Positions 9,041-17,542 of a stretch of 64,000 nucleotides of DNA are shown here, piece after piece. The stretch lies in assembly GCF_002950945.1 (NCBI RefSeq), contig NZ_CP012673.1, positions 10,926,501 through 10,990,500 of the forward strand, in the 5' to 3' direction. Source of the stretch: Sorangium cellulosum (GTDB lineage: Bacteria; Myxococcota_A; Polyangia; Polyangiales; Polyangiaceae). Both the position numbers and the translations under genes were made by a program. The first letter of the stretch is position 1; each line of letters starts with the position of its first letter. The notes beneath the pieces are model-generated. The model saw only the letters and a list, made by a program, of their open reading frames with translations. It had not been told where the DNA came from and did no database searches.

Positions 9041-9057
9041 GGGCCGAGGGTCGGCCC
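9041..9057 (-). terminator. GC-rich hairpin between the membrane-protein gene and valS
   Basis: GGGCCGA at 9041-9047 pairs with TCGGCCC at 9051-9057 around a three-base loop, with further GCGC pairing outside. It lies about 100 bases downstream of the minus-strand membrane-protein gene and upstream of valS, so it may end the former transcript. There is no T-run; in sequence this GC-rich such hairpins also arise by chance. Confidence 0.3.
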
Positions 9058-9155
9058 GCGCGATTGCTACACCGCGCGACCCCGGAGATCGAGCGCGGCG
9101 CGCTCCGGCGCGCCGTTCGTGGCCGGCGCAGGGGCCGCCTGGACGCTCCGGGACC

Positions 9156-10556
9156 TCAGCCCACGAGGAGCTGCCACGCCGCCGCCGCGAGCGGGGCCGC
9201 CGTGAGCACGGCGGCGGCCAGCACCAGCGCGTCGAGCGCCGTGAGCTCCCCGTGGCCGGCGGCGAGCAACGCCGCCTTCTCGCCCGGGATCACCTCGTCC
9301 GGGCCGAGCGGCGCCGGCGCCTCGCCGCGGTAGACGCCGCCGGACGCCCCGGGCGAGGCGCCGCGGGGCGCCGCCGCAGAGGCCTGCCCGAGGACCAGCA
9401 CCGGCCCCGGATCGAGCCGCAGCTCGGTCGCCGCGCGCACGGCCGGCTCCCCGCCGTCGAACGTGATCCACCCGTCGTCACCGAGCGCCCCGGGCGCCCC
9501 CGCGGCCACACGCCCGAGCTGAGCCGCCGCGCGGCGCCGCCGGCGCAGGAGCAGCGCCGCGAGCAGCACCCCGCAGCCCGCCCCCACCATCACGCCGTGG
9601 GGCGGGCTCAGGCGGTCGCGCACGGCGTGCACCCGGACGCCGCCGGGCGCCAGCGTCGCGCCCCGGAACGCGACGACGTCCGCGCCGACGGCCACCCAGA
9701 GATCATGCGCCTCGTCGCGCTTCACGACGATCGGACCGGACCGCCCCACCCCGCTGCGATCCTTGAACCGGCCATGGTCCCACGGCGCCGTCTGCGCGGC
9801 GGGGCGGATCAGGGCGAACGTGCACGCGGGGCCGTCGCAGCGACGCTCCACGTCGAAACCGAGGCCCTCGACGGGGTCGCGGTACACCTTCGTCACCTCG
9901 GCCCGCCGCCCCGGAACGAGCTCCGGCGGGAGCTCGGATACCGGCGCCCCCGCGACCCGCGGCACCGTCGCCGCCACCGGCAGCGACGCGACATAGCCCT
10001 CAGGGAGGGGGTAAACCACCGCGCGGGCGGTGGACCAGGCGAGCAGCGCCGCGGACAGCGTGAGCGCGCCCAGCGAGAGCCAGCGCACCGCGGCGGCCAC
10101 CACGGGCCGGCCCCAGGCGAAGAACAGCGCCACCCACCAGCCCAGCATGCCGCTCAGCAAGAACGCGACCGGCGCCGCCAGGGCCATCGGCGCGCCGCCC
10201 ATCCCGTGGAACGTGCTCCCGGGCACGGGGACGATCCAGTCGTCCAGCGTGCGCGCCGAGAGGAGCCAGAGCAGCGGGGCGACGGCGAGGCTCGCCAGCG
10301 CAGCGGCGCTCCCCGCGAGCGGGACGCCGGCCGAAGCGGCGCGGCGGCAGACCGCCGCCACGGTCGCGACCAGCACCCCGGCCACGAGCGAGGCGAGCGG
10401 CAGCTTCTGGCCGACGGCGGACCACAACACGCCGGCGACGATCGGCGCCACGAGGGCGGCCAGGCCCGCTGCCAGGCCGAAGCCGAGGAAGCGCGCGGGG
10501 GAGGCGCTCAACTGAGGGCTGAACGGGAGGTCGTCGCTCGAGGAGGAGGACATCAT
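9156..10556 (-). CDS. Polytopic membrane protein of unknown function
   Basis: Start placed at the ATG at 10556 (a second ATG follows directly at 10553), with GGAG about 9 bases upstream; a longer reading from 10622 adds an unlikely leader. The 466-residue product has a Ser/Asp-rich N-terminus, about six membrane helices in the first 200 residues, and a soluble extracytoplasmic domain (about 205-330) with two Cys in C-D-G-P-A-C. A further helix (about 340-357) is followed by R-R-R-R-R-R, then a cytoplasmic Gly/Ala-rich segment and a last hydrophobic helix at the C-terminus. The middle domain with W-D-H-G-R-F recalls other myxobacterial proteins of this layout. No function can be assigned. Confidence 0.72.
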   Translation of the reverse strand: MMSSSSSDDLPFSPQLSASPARFLGFGLAAGLAALVAPIVAGVLWSAVGQKLPLASLVAGVLVATVAAVCRRAASAGVPLAGSAAALASLAVAPLLWLLSARTLDDWIVPVPGSTFHGMGGAPMALAAPVAFLLSGMLGWWVALFFAWGRPVVAAAVRWLSLGALTLSAALLAWSTARAVVYPLPEGYVASLPVAATVPRVAGAPVSELPPELVPGRRAEVTKVYRDPVEGLGFDVERRCDGPACTFALIRPAAQTAPWDHGRFKDRSGVGRSGPIVVKRDEAHDLWVAVGADVVAFRGATLAPGGVRVHAVRDRLSPPHGVMVGAGCGVLLAALLLRRRRRAAAQLGRVAAGAPGALGDDGWITFDGGEPAVRAATELRLDPGPVLVLGQASAAAPRGASPGASGGVYRGEAPAPLGPDEVIPGEKAALLAAGHGELTALDALVLAAAVLTAAPLAAAAWQLLVG

Positions 10557-10720
10557 AGGACCGCTCCGCGCAAGGGCCGGCGAGCGGACGATCTCGCCGG
10601 CCCGCAGATCGTAGAGGAACACGACGGAAGGCGCGAGGGTGATCCCCCGTCGCCGGCACCTCGCCGACGTTCAGCTGACGCTGGATTTCCCCGTCTTGGG
10701 CGAGGAGGTGCGCGTCGGGG

Positions 10721-11392
10721 TCACTTCGCGGCGGCCTTGTGGACGGGGCAGCCGCCGGTGAGCTGGCCGAGGAACTGGCTGTTGTCATAGAAATGCTCGA
10801 CCTCGACGATGCGCAGGTCGTCGGCCACGCGCGCCACGCTGACGCCGAACATCTCGATGCGCTTGCCGGTGGGGGCGAAGCCCTTGTAAGGCCCGGTGAA
10901 CGAGCCCCAGTGGCGCCACTTGAACGTCACCACCGGCGGGGGCGAGTAGACCTCCAGCACCTCCCAGAAGAAGCCGCCCGGGAAGGCCTCGTGGAAGACG
11001 TCGTGAGAGGACTCGAAGGTCTCTCCTTGCGCGTCGTAGAAGACGCTCTCGCCGATCATGAGGTTATAACCGCCCTTCTCCGCGATGTCCCTGGCGCTGG
11101 CCCAGGCGCCGCCGTTCACGCGGGTGCGGAACCGCTCCGTCACCGTGCTGAGCCACTGCGCCGGATCCTGCTTGTGCGAGGTCTCCATCTCGAAGACCTT
11201 GACCAGGTCCTCGACGACGGCCTCCAGCGAGCCGGCCGCGTGCTGGCAGGTGCGCTCCTTCGGGATCGTCTCGTTCGAGAGGTGGTAGTCCGGCGGGGCG
11301 CCCTTGCGCCACGCCACGCCCTCGGCGCGGGCGACCACGACGTCCCGGCCCTGCAGATACAGAGGTTGCTCCGTCGCGCTCTCGTCGCTCAT
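10721..11392 (-). CDS. SnoaL-like / NTF2-fold protein
   Basis: Start placed at the ATG at 11392 because GAAGGG lies just upstream; the longer frame to 11458 adds a Pro/Arg-rich leader. The 223-residue protein has the features of the cystatin-like NTF2 fold used by SnoaL-type polyketide cyclases and ester cyclases. These include a helical N-terminal half with W-L-S-T-V-T-E-R-F, and the strand pair V-T-F-K-W-R-H-W-G-S-F-T-G and R-I-E-M-F-G-V-S-V-A-R. Their usual order is conserved, ending in V-E-V-E-H-F-Y-D. Many members have no known substrate, and there is no biosynthetic cluster next to it. It ends in C-P-V-H-K-A-A-A-K. Confidence 0.68.
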   Translation of the reverse strand: MSDESATEQPLYLQGRDVVVARAEGVAWRKGAPPDYHLSNETIPKERTCQHAAGSLEAVVEDLVKVFEMETSHKQDPAQWLSTVTERFRTRVNGGAWASARDIAEKGGYNLMIGESVFYDAQGETFESSHDVFHEAFPGGFFWEVLEVYSPPPVVTFKWRHWGSFTGPYKGFAPTGKRIEMFGVSVARVADDLRIVEVEHFYDNSQFLGQLTGGCPVHKAAAK

Positions 11393-11568
11393 CCCTTCGC
11401 TCTCCCGGGGTGGCGCCGCCACCATGGCTGGGGGACGCGGTCGCGGCACCTCACGCACCGCACGAGAGGCGAACGCCCCGCCCTGAACAGAATGGACCAG
11501 GACTTTCTCCTGGTGTCCAGGGGGGGGCGGATCACGGTTTTCTGTCGTGCTTCAACTCTCGCCGAGGA

Positions 11569-13116
11569 TCAGGGCGGGCCCTCAGCGCCGTCGAGGATCC
11601 ATTGACGCAGGTTCTCGAGCTCCCGCGCGGTGGCGGTCGGCCCGCCCGTGCTGGGCGGCATCACGCCCGGGATGCACTGCGCCGTGGCCGTCTGCTGGCA
11701 GCCCACGGTCTCCGCTCTGCCGGAGGCCTTGAGGTAGAGCCAGCTGTTATCGGGATCGCCCGGGACCACGAGCTTGAACTGGCCGCCGTTCTTGGAGGGG
11801 CGGTTGACCAGAGCGTCGACGATCTTCCTGGAGCTGATGTGGCCGCCGAGCGTCAGCCCCGCATTGGCGCCCGACTCGGCGTGGCAGCCGCTGCAGAGGT
11901 TCCTCGTATTCTCGAACATCGGCCGGACCGTCTCGTGGAAGAACCCCGTCTCCACCGGCAAAGGCTCGTTGGGGTTCGTGACCTCGTCGGGCGTCAGGTC
12001 CTCCTTGATGATCTTGATCTCGGTGTCCATCTCGCGGCACTGCGCGATGAGATCATGCTTCAGCTTCTCGTCCGTCGGCAGCAGCCCCTTGGCGAGGCGG
12101 TACTTCTCCCACACGTTGTCGATCCAGCCGTGGAGCTTCCAGAACATGTAGTTGTCGATGTTCACGTTGGTGTTGTTCACCCCGTGCGCCGTGTTGCCCG
12201 GCCGCGCCCACTTGGCGTGCAGCGCAAAGTGGAGGCCCACCCACGGCATGTTGTTCGCCGGCGACCTCAGCCGCTGACCCACGTTGCACTGAAGCCAGAA
12301 GCCGAGCGTGCCTTCGTCCGGGAACCTCGCGAGGTTCTCGGGCTTGTCGATCTCGTCTCCGATCCTCCCGGCCTCGAGGGCCGCCGAATCCCAGTCCCTC
12401 CACGCGGAGCGCCACTGGGGCGGCACGTCCTCCGCCGAGGTCGGGAACTTGGTGAAGCCCGTGAACTGCTCGCTGTGATTGGGCCAGAGCTGCTTCAGCG
12501 CCTGGATCATGTGGCGGTGAAACACCAGGAACTGATAACCGTCGCCGGCGGTCTGGCAGTTCTGATCCTGCGGGACCAGCTGCTCGAACGAGCAGATGTT
12601 CACCTTGCTCAATCCGCCGCCGCCCGGGAGATTGCAGGCGCGGATCGCGTGCCACTCCACGTGGGCCGCCTGCCAGGAGTTGTCGTACATCCACTGCAGC
12701 ACCTCCGGCTGCACCGTGGTATCGACGATGTTCGGATCGGTGTTGCCGGGCGGATAGAAGTCCGCGGGGCCGTCCTTCATGTTGGGATCCGAGTCGCTCG
12801 GGTGGGGAAGGTAGCCGTCCACGCAGTGGTCATGCGGACGGCCGGCCGTGTCTTCGCCGCCCGTGCCCGAGTGCGAGCCCGCGCCCGAGCCCGCTTGCGA
12901 GCCCGAGCTCGAGCTCGGGCCCGGGCCCGAGCCGCCCGCTCCGCTCGTCGCCCCGGGTCCCCCCGGGCCGCCCCCCGGCCCGCCGCTCAACGAGCCTTCC
13001 TCCTGATCGCCGCACGCGCTCAAGGACAACGCGGTCAGCGCCACGAGAGTGGCCAGGCGCCGTCGGGACGTACGGCGGTCGATTGTAGATACGTGTAGCG
13101 GGTCGTTAAATCGCAT
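11569..13116 (-). CDS. Lipoprotein joining a tyrosinase-like copper domain to a cytochrome c motif
   Basis: Start taken at the ATG at 13116, which gives R-R-T-S-R-R-R-L-A followed by a hydrophobic stretch and the lipobox L-S-A-C (Cys35); the twin Arg makes Tat export possible. A Gly/Ser/Pro linker follows (about 40-95). The middle region has His clusters in the order of a type-3 copper protein: H-V-E-W-H (about 150), F-H-R-H-M (about 198), L-H-F-A-L-H-A-K-W (about 294) and W-K-L-H-G-W-I-D-N-V-W (about 325), the last matching the tyrosinase CuB signature. The C-terminal 130 residues contain C-S-G-C-H (about 408-412) and read like a short cytochrome c domain ending in L-R-Q-W-I-L-D-G-A. The combination implies redox work at the cell surface. 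The substrate is unknown. Confidence 0.85.
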   Translation of the reverse strand: MRFNDPLHVSTIDRRTSRRRLATLVALTALSLSACGDQEEGSLSGGPGGGPGGPGATSGAGGSGPGPSSSSGSQAGSGAGSHSGTGGEDTAGRPHDHCVDGYLPHPSDSDPNMKDGPADFYPPGNTDPNIVDTTVQPEVLQWMYDNSWQAAHVEWHAIRACNLPGGGGLSKVNICSFEQLVPQDQNCQTAGDGYQFLVFHRHMIQALKQLWPNHSEQFTGFTKFPTSAEDVPPQWRSAWRDWDSAALEAGRIGDEIDKPENLARFPDEGTLGFWLQCNVGQRLRSPANNMPWVGLHFALHAKWARPGNTAHGVNNTNVNIDNYMFWKLHGWIDNVWEKYRLAKGLLPTDEKLKHDLIAQCREMDTEIKIIKEDLTPDEVTNPNEPLPVETGFFHETVRPMFENTRNLCSGCHAESGANAGLTLGGHISSRKIVDALVNRPSKNGGQFKLVVPGDPDNSWLYLKASGRAETVGCQQTATAQCIPGVMPPSTGGPTATARELENLRQWILDGAEGPP

Positions 13117-13856
13117 GGCGCTCTCGCAGGGCGGTAGGCTAAATCCGTCTGGCGCTACCCGCCCCGCATTGGGCAGGCAATCGCACCCTATCAGCAGCAT
13201 AAGAACCCCGTCAGCGGGGTTATCGGGCATTTATGCGATCCACCCCCTTCCGGAAAAGCGACGTAGTTCAACAAGTCATCCATGCATCGAAGCGGCCGCC
13301 TTCACGCGCGTGTCGCTGCGGGATCCACTGGCGACGATGACGCTGGAAAGTTTTCCAGGCGATGCAATCGCGATGGCTTCGACATCGCGGCAAAGATTCC
13401 CGCCAGACGCTCGAATGATCACGACGCGCGCGGATCGACGGAGCGCATGAGCCGCTCGCAGGGGGCAGGAGGGAGCAAGGGTCACGTCGGCGGAGCGCTC
13501 CGTCGACTTTCTTGGCGGCACGGCGATTGCTGGAGCATCCCGGGCTTCACGTCGGGCTCCTGTACAGCGCCGTGCCCGCAGCTGTGGAATCCAGGCGGTC
13601 TCTTCAATGCGGATCTTCGACTGGGGGCGTGTCCGCACATTCGCGAAGAGACCTGGTGGGTGCCGGCAACCTCGGTCGTCCTTCGCTCACAGGGGCCCCG
13701 ACAACGTCGTTGTTTGCAGTGAGCGAGGGCCCGCCCGGCCTCACCCGCCCCCGCAGGAGAGCCCCTCCCTGGCCGTGTTTTCGGCGGCCTGGTCCTCCTC
13801 TTCGATCGCCGCGCCGGCGCCCCCAACGCCCGGCCGGCGGGTGCTAGAGTGCCGGG
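13117..13856. other. Long divergent intergenic region
   Basis: About 740 bases between the tyrosinase-like lipoprotein gene (minus) and the AraC gene (plus). The ORFs present have no protein-like composition. Two small structures stand out: a perfect 7-bp hairpin with a TCAG loop (AACCCCG 13204-13210 with CGGGGTT 13215-13221) and a near-palindrome CTGGAAA-GT-TTTCCAG at 13343-13358 that could be a regulator site. Local GC is lower than in the flanking genes. The region may contain decayed genes I cannot identify. Confidence 0.45.
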
Positions 13857-14693
13857 GTGATTTCCGACGACCTCGGCCTCGCGCAGATCCGGGTCATGCA
13901 CCGCGTCGGGCCCATGGAGCTCCCGCGGTCGCCGTGTGGCCCGGCGGTCCATACGTTCGTCGTGCTCGCCCTGCAGGTCGGCGGTCGCACCCGGGTCGAG
14001 CACCACGGCGAGTTCGAGCTGCGGGCCGGCCACATGCACCTCGTCCCTGCCGGCGACGCGCACCGCGTCGTGTCCGCGAGCGGACCCGAGGTGTGGACGG
14101 TGGCCTTCTGCCGATCGTGCCTGGACCCGGATCGTTATGGCCAGCTGCTCGCCCCGCTCGACCGCGTCCGTCAGGGGGCCTCCCCCGTGGTCGAGCTGCC
14201 CGCCGCGCGGCAGGAGTACGTGCTCGATCTGTTCCGGGAGCTCGATCGCGAGCAGAAGGCGGCCGGCGCGATGCCCGTCGTGGCCGAGAGCCTGCTCGCG
14301 CTCGTGCTCGCCGAGGTCGTGCGCGCGCGCGGCGCCGCCGCCGCGCCGCCGCGGCCGCTTCAGCCCCCCTCGCTCGTGGCCGACGCCCTGGCCGTCATCG
14401 AGGCGCGCTGCCTCGGGCCGCTGACCCTCAAGGAGGTGGCGCACGTGGTGCGACGCACGCCCGCCCACGTGACCACGGCCGTCAAGCAGGCCACCGGGCG
14501 CACCGTCGTCGCGTGGATCGTGGAGGGGCGTATGGCCGAGGCGCGGCGCCGGCTGCTCTCGACCGACGAGTACGTGGACGCGATCGCCGAGCGCGTCGGC
14601 TACGCGGACCCGAGCCACTTCGTGCGGCTCTTCCGGCGCCACCACGGCGCCACGCCCGCCGCCTGGCGCGCCCGGCACCGCGCCGCCGGCTGA
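13857..14693 (+). CDS. AraC-family transcriptional regulator
   Basis: Begins with GTG at 13857 and encodes 278 residues. The N-terminal half (about 25-95) is a cupin-type sensor domain, with H-H-G-E-F-E-L-R-A-G-H and V-P-A-G-D-A-H as the barrel strands. The C-terminal 100 residues carry the two helix-turn-helix motifs of AraC proteins: L-T-L-K-E-V-A-H-V-V-R-R-T-P for the first, and the family-defining I-A-E-R-V-G-Y-A-D-P-S-H-F-V-R-L-F-R-R for the second. It converges on the ferritin-like gene. Its target is not evident; the divergent copper/cytochrome lipoprotein gene 740 bases away is one candidate. Confidence 0.92.
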   Translation: MISDDLGLAQIRVMHRVGPMELPRSPCGPAVHTFVVLALQVGGRTRVEHHGEFELRAGHMHLVPAGDAHRVVSASGPEVWTVAFCRSCLDPDRYGQLLAPLDRVRQGASPVVELPAARQEYVLDLFRELDREQKAAGAMPVVAESLLALVLAEVVRARGAAAAPPRPLQPPSLVADALAVIEARCLGPLTLKEVAHVVRRTPAHVTTAVKQATGRTVVAWIVEGRMAEARRRLLSTDEYVDAIAERVGYADPSHFVRLFRRHHGATPAAWRARHRAAG

Positions 14694-14723
14694 GCGGCGG
14701 ACCTCAAGGCGGGCGGGGGGCTG

Positions 14724-15458
14724 TCAGCAGGCGAAGAAGCGGCGGAGCCCAGGGCGGATGACCTGATCGATGGTCTCGTCGAGCAGCGCTCGGGCGCTCA
14801 GGCCGCTGCACAACCCGAGCTGCTCCCCCTGCGGCGGAGCGTCGTGGGGCGGCAGGTGCGCGTGCTCGTGGGCGACGAGGTGCCGGAAGGCGACCGGCAG
14901 GTACCGCTCGACCGCGCTCCGCTCCTCCGCGGAGAGCGACGGCGCCACCTCGTCGAGCAGGCGCCAGCCGAAGCGGGCGTGGCCCACCTCGTCTGCATAG
15001 ATGCGGGTCAAGAGGTCCAGGAGCGGCCCGGGCGGCATCTCCAGCCGCTCGGCGCCGATCAACGCGACCGCCACGGTCTCGCTCATGCAACAGATGTGGA
15101 TCACGTTGCGGAGCACGGCGGCGCGCGGCGGCGCGTCCCGGTGCAGCGGGAACTCCGGGCGATCCGGGAGGCCCGCGGCCGCGGCGCCGCCGAGGGACTC
15201 GACCACGGCGCCGCACAGGACGCCGTGCTCGCGCTCCTCGCGGGCGAACCCGAGGCACGTGTCGACGAGCTCCGGCGAGAACCGCGCCTCGGCGAGCTGA
15301 CGCGCGAGCGCCTCGAACACGGCCGACGAGGCGTACTCGTTCACCATCCGCCCGCGCCAGGTGCGGATCGCCGAGGGAAACAGCGCCTCGGGATAACCGC
15401 TCAGGTCGAGGGCGCGCGCGCGCGCCGTGTCGCGGAGATCGAGGACCGGCGCGTTCAC
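14724..15458 (-). CDS. Ferritin-like domain protein
   Basis: GTG start at 15458, overlapping the stop of the upstream lipoprotein gene (GTGA), gives 244 residues. The protein is all-helical with the two metal-binding helix signatures of the ferritin-like superfamily: E-E-R-E-H-G (about residue 73) and D-E-V-G-H-A-R-F-G-W (about 170). It also has early helix residues around E-Y-A-S-S-A-V-F-E-A-L-A. A di-iron or di-manganese site is therefore likely. Such stand-alone proteins in myxobacteria commonly follow a gene for a Cys-rich lipoprotein, as here; the reaction is unknown. The last residues are R-R-F-F-A-C. Confidence 0.75.
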   Translation of the reverse strand: MNAPVLDLRDTARARALDLSGYPEALFPSAIRTWRGRMVNEYASSAVFEALARQLAEARFSPELVDTCLGFAREEREHGVLCGAVVESLGGAAAAGLPDRPEFPLHRDAPPRAAVLRNVIHICCMSETVAVALIGAERLEMPPGPLLDLLTRIYADEVGHARFGWRLLDEVAPSLSAEERSAVERYLPVAFRHLVAHEHAHLPPHDAPPQGEQLGLCSGLSARALLDETIDQVIRPGLRRFFAC

Positions 15459-16105
15459 GCGACCTCCAGCGCGTCGCCCGCGTCGAGCGCCGGCGGGACA
15501 GGAGGCCCCCAGGGCGTGCACAAGGCGCGCGCGTAGAGCTCCTCCTCGGGAGCGACGATGTCGCCAAAGCAGCACGCGCTGCGGACGGGGCCGGTCTCGT
15601 CGTACGTGATGACGTCGGTCTCCACCCCCTCGATCACCGCCGCGCAGCAGTTCACGAACGACGCGTCCGCCGAGAGGGCGGCCAGCTGCGCGTCGGTGGG
15701 CACGAGCCCAGGATCGGGCAGCCGCTCCGTCGTGTAGCTCAGGCAGCACTCGAGCTCCGCGCGCGGGCGAGGCTGCACGTGGTCGAGATCGACCTCGCCG
15801 GTGCACGCGAGCGCGGCCGGCTCCGGCAGCGAGCCCCCGCCGCCCTCGCCGGGCCCGGAGCCGGCCGTCCCGACCGAGGTCGTCCCCCCGCCGCCGTCGG
15901 CGGCGGCGTACGGATCGGCGCCGCCGCCGGTGGAAGCGCCGCCGGTCAGCACCTCCGGCGGACGTTGCTCCTCGCCGTCCAGGCCCGGCGGCCGCTCGCC
16001 GGTGGTGTAGTGTCCGCCGCAGCCCGCCAGGACCTCACATGCCAGCATGCCCAGCGCGACCCGCGCCGCGGCGTTCAGCGCCTTTCGCCTCGTCTCTTCA
16101 CGCAT
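15455..16105 (-). CDS. Cys-rich lipoprotein coupled to the ferritin-like gene
   Basis: Start at the ATG at 16105 with GGAGG-type sequence 8-14 bases upstream. The 216-residue product has R-R-K then a hydrophobic run and lipobox L-A-G-C (Cys29), a Gly/Ala/Ser-rich linker to about residue 100, and a C-terminal domain with three Cys pairs (E-C-C-L, N-C-C-A, A-C-C-F). It is predicted to sit on the outside of the inner membrane or in the outer membrane. Translational coupling to the ferritin-like protein suggests a shared task in metal handling, though that protein has no signal sequence. I recognise no named domain. Confidence 0.75.
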   Translation of the reverse strand: MREETRRKALNAAARVALGMLACEVLAGCGGHYTTGERPPGLDGEEQRPPEVLTGGASTGGGADPYAAADGGGGTTSVGTAGSGPGEGGGGSLPEPAALACTGEVDLDHVQPRPRAELECCLSYTTERLPDPGLVPTDAQLAALSADASFVNCCAAVIEGVETDVITYDETGPVRSACCFGDIVAPEEELYARALCTPWGPPVPPALDAGDALEVA

Positions 16106-16256
16106 GATCCCTGCCTCCAGAAGAAGGACTACGCCAGCGGAGCATATCCGCTGTCCATGAGGGGCGCGCACGCCTCCCATCGACCCATAGTATGCTCGCG
16201 GGGCGACAGGAGAGAAGCTGTACGTTCGCTACGCGATTGTATTGACCGACCGAACA

Positions 16257-16409
16257 ATGCCGCGCGCCGGCGCGCCTCCCTCCCCTTGCTTGCTCCTGGA
16301 CGAGGTGGAGTGCGCCGGCGAGGGCATCTCGGCGCGCTGCGCGCCCTGCGTGGAGCAGGCGGGGATGGACCAGTGCAAGGCCGAGCTCGAGGCGTGCAGC
16401 GGGAGCTGA
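16257..16409 (+). CDS. Small Cys-rich ORF, possibly a remnant
   Basis: A 50-codon frame from ATG 16257 to TGA 16409 encodes a peptide with six Cys (including C-A-P-C) and an acidic helical tail ending E-A-C-S-G-S. The Cys spacing looks protein-like, but there is no ribosome-binding site or signal peptide. It lies alone in a 460-base gap (16106-16566) that otherwise shows nothing. It could be the 3' end of a decayed Cys-rich gene or chance. Confidence 0.3.
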   Translation: MPRAGAPPSPCLLLDEVECAGEGISARCAPCVEQAGMDQCKAELEACSGS

Positions 16410-16566
16410 GCGCCGCGCGCGCAGGGGTCCAGCGCCGCCGGGCCGAGGCGAGCTCCGCCGGACGGCGGGCTGGCTCGCCGAGCTCGACGGGATGATCCCT
16501 GCCCTGCTCACCCGGCTCGATCGGCCTCGGTCCACGGATTGCTTCCGAGCGAGCCGGGAGGTTCTC

Positions 16567-17076
16567 ATGACACAGTCCGTTGTTTACCCCGGCACAGAAG
16601 ACGTGCTTCCGGCGGCGGAGCAGACCGGGCCCGGCGCCGCCGCGCCGGCGGTCCAGCAGAACGCAGCGATCCCCTCGAAGCTGCTCTTCGGCGTCCTGCC
16701 CATCCGGCGCGTCATCCCCCAGGACGTCCACTCGGTCCTCGACTACACAAACGGTCTCATGGTCGCCATGGCCGGCCTCTCCTCGAGCCGGCGGGAGGCG
16801 AAGATCGCCGGCGTGATGCTGGGCGCATCGGTCATCTCCGTGTCTCTGCTCACCGACTATCGGCTGAGCCTGGCGAAGCTGATCCCGATCGAGATGCATG
16901 AAGCGCTCGACTATGCGTGGAGCGCTTCCGTGATCGCAGCGCCGTTCGTGTTCGGGTACACAAAGCGCGCACCGCTCGCGGCGATGGTCCAAATTGCCAC
17001 AGGAGCGGCCACCATCCTGGGGTCGATGTTCACCGACTACCGGGCGGCGCGAGGGAGCATGCAGAGCGCCACGTAG
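16567..17076 (+). CDS. Four-helix membrane protein with internal duplication (SPW-like)
   Basis: ATG at 16567 is preceded by GGGAGG at a good distance. The 169-residue protein has an Ala/Pro-rich cytoplasmic N-terminus (1-45), then four membrane helices in two similar halves. The first half opens with D-V-H-S-V-L-D-Y-T and the second with E-M-H-E-A-L-D-Y-A, and both contain a T-D-Y-R turn. The repeated H-x2-L-D-Y start is reminiscent of the SPW-repeat membrane proteins. The function is not known. It stands alone and is followed by a strong hairpin. Confidence 0.7.
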   Translation: MTQSVVYPGTEDVLPAAEQTGPGAAAPAVQQNAAIPSKLLFGVLPIRRVIPQDVHSVLDYTNGLMVAMAGLSSSRREAKIAGVMLGASVISVSLLTDYRLSLAKLIPIEMHEALDYAWSASVIAAPFVFGYTKRAPLAAMVQIATGAATILGSMFTDYRAARGSMQSAT

Positions 17077-17133
17077 CGGGTGGCTGCGGCAGCCGGCTGC
17101 GTCCCGGGAGCGGGACGTGATGCCGAGCTGGGC

Positions 17134-17180
17134 GGCCCCCAGGGAGAGAGCTCGCGGCGCGAGCGCCCTCCCTGGGGGCC
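17134..17180 (+). terminator. Strong hairpin downstream of the four-helix membrane protein
   Basis: GGCCCCCAGGGAG (17134-17146) pairs perfectly with CTCCCTGGGGGCC (17168-17180), 13 bp, and the loop itself can form CTCGC/GCGAG. It starts 57 bases after the stop codon and is followed by TGTCGTCTTC. The rest of the 466-base gap (17077-17542) holds no gene I can support; a lone TTGACA at 17361 has no matching -10 box. Confidence 0.55.
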
Positions 17181-17542
17181 TGTCGTCTTCGCCGGATGAA
17201 GGGCGGAGTTGGGCGATACGGTACCAGCATGATCGCGGCTGCGACCGCGAAGAGCACGGCTTCTGTGCACATCCAGCACGGTCTGTGATCCCGGGAGGGC
17301 ACGATCGGGGCGGAGGGGTGCACCACACGCCGATGCTGGGCTAGCCTGATCGCATTTTGATTGACATTTTCGACACATTGTGCAGTCGCTGGCGCTTCCC
17401 GCGCGTGTGTGTCCGCGAGAGGGCCGAGCCGCCGCACCTCCGTCGCGACGGCGTGCGCTGCGCGCTCGAGAGGGCTGCATGCATTGCTTGCCGTGCCGGA
17501 GTGAGGCAGGAGCGGGGGGTGATGCCGCAGGGAGAGAGCGCG

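Noticed and set aside
11410-13098. Plus-strand open frame of about 560 codons opposite the tyrosinase-like gene
   Set aside because: The Arg/Ala/Val-rich product has no motif, and its end is an Arg-Ala repeat produced by the antisense of the lipoprotein linker.
17361-17389. Sigma-70 promoter with TTGACA upstream of the fibrinogen-like lipoprotein gene
   Set aside because: No acceptable -10 hexamer lies 16-18 bases downstream, and the gene start is about 180 bases away.
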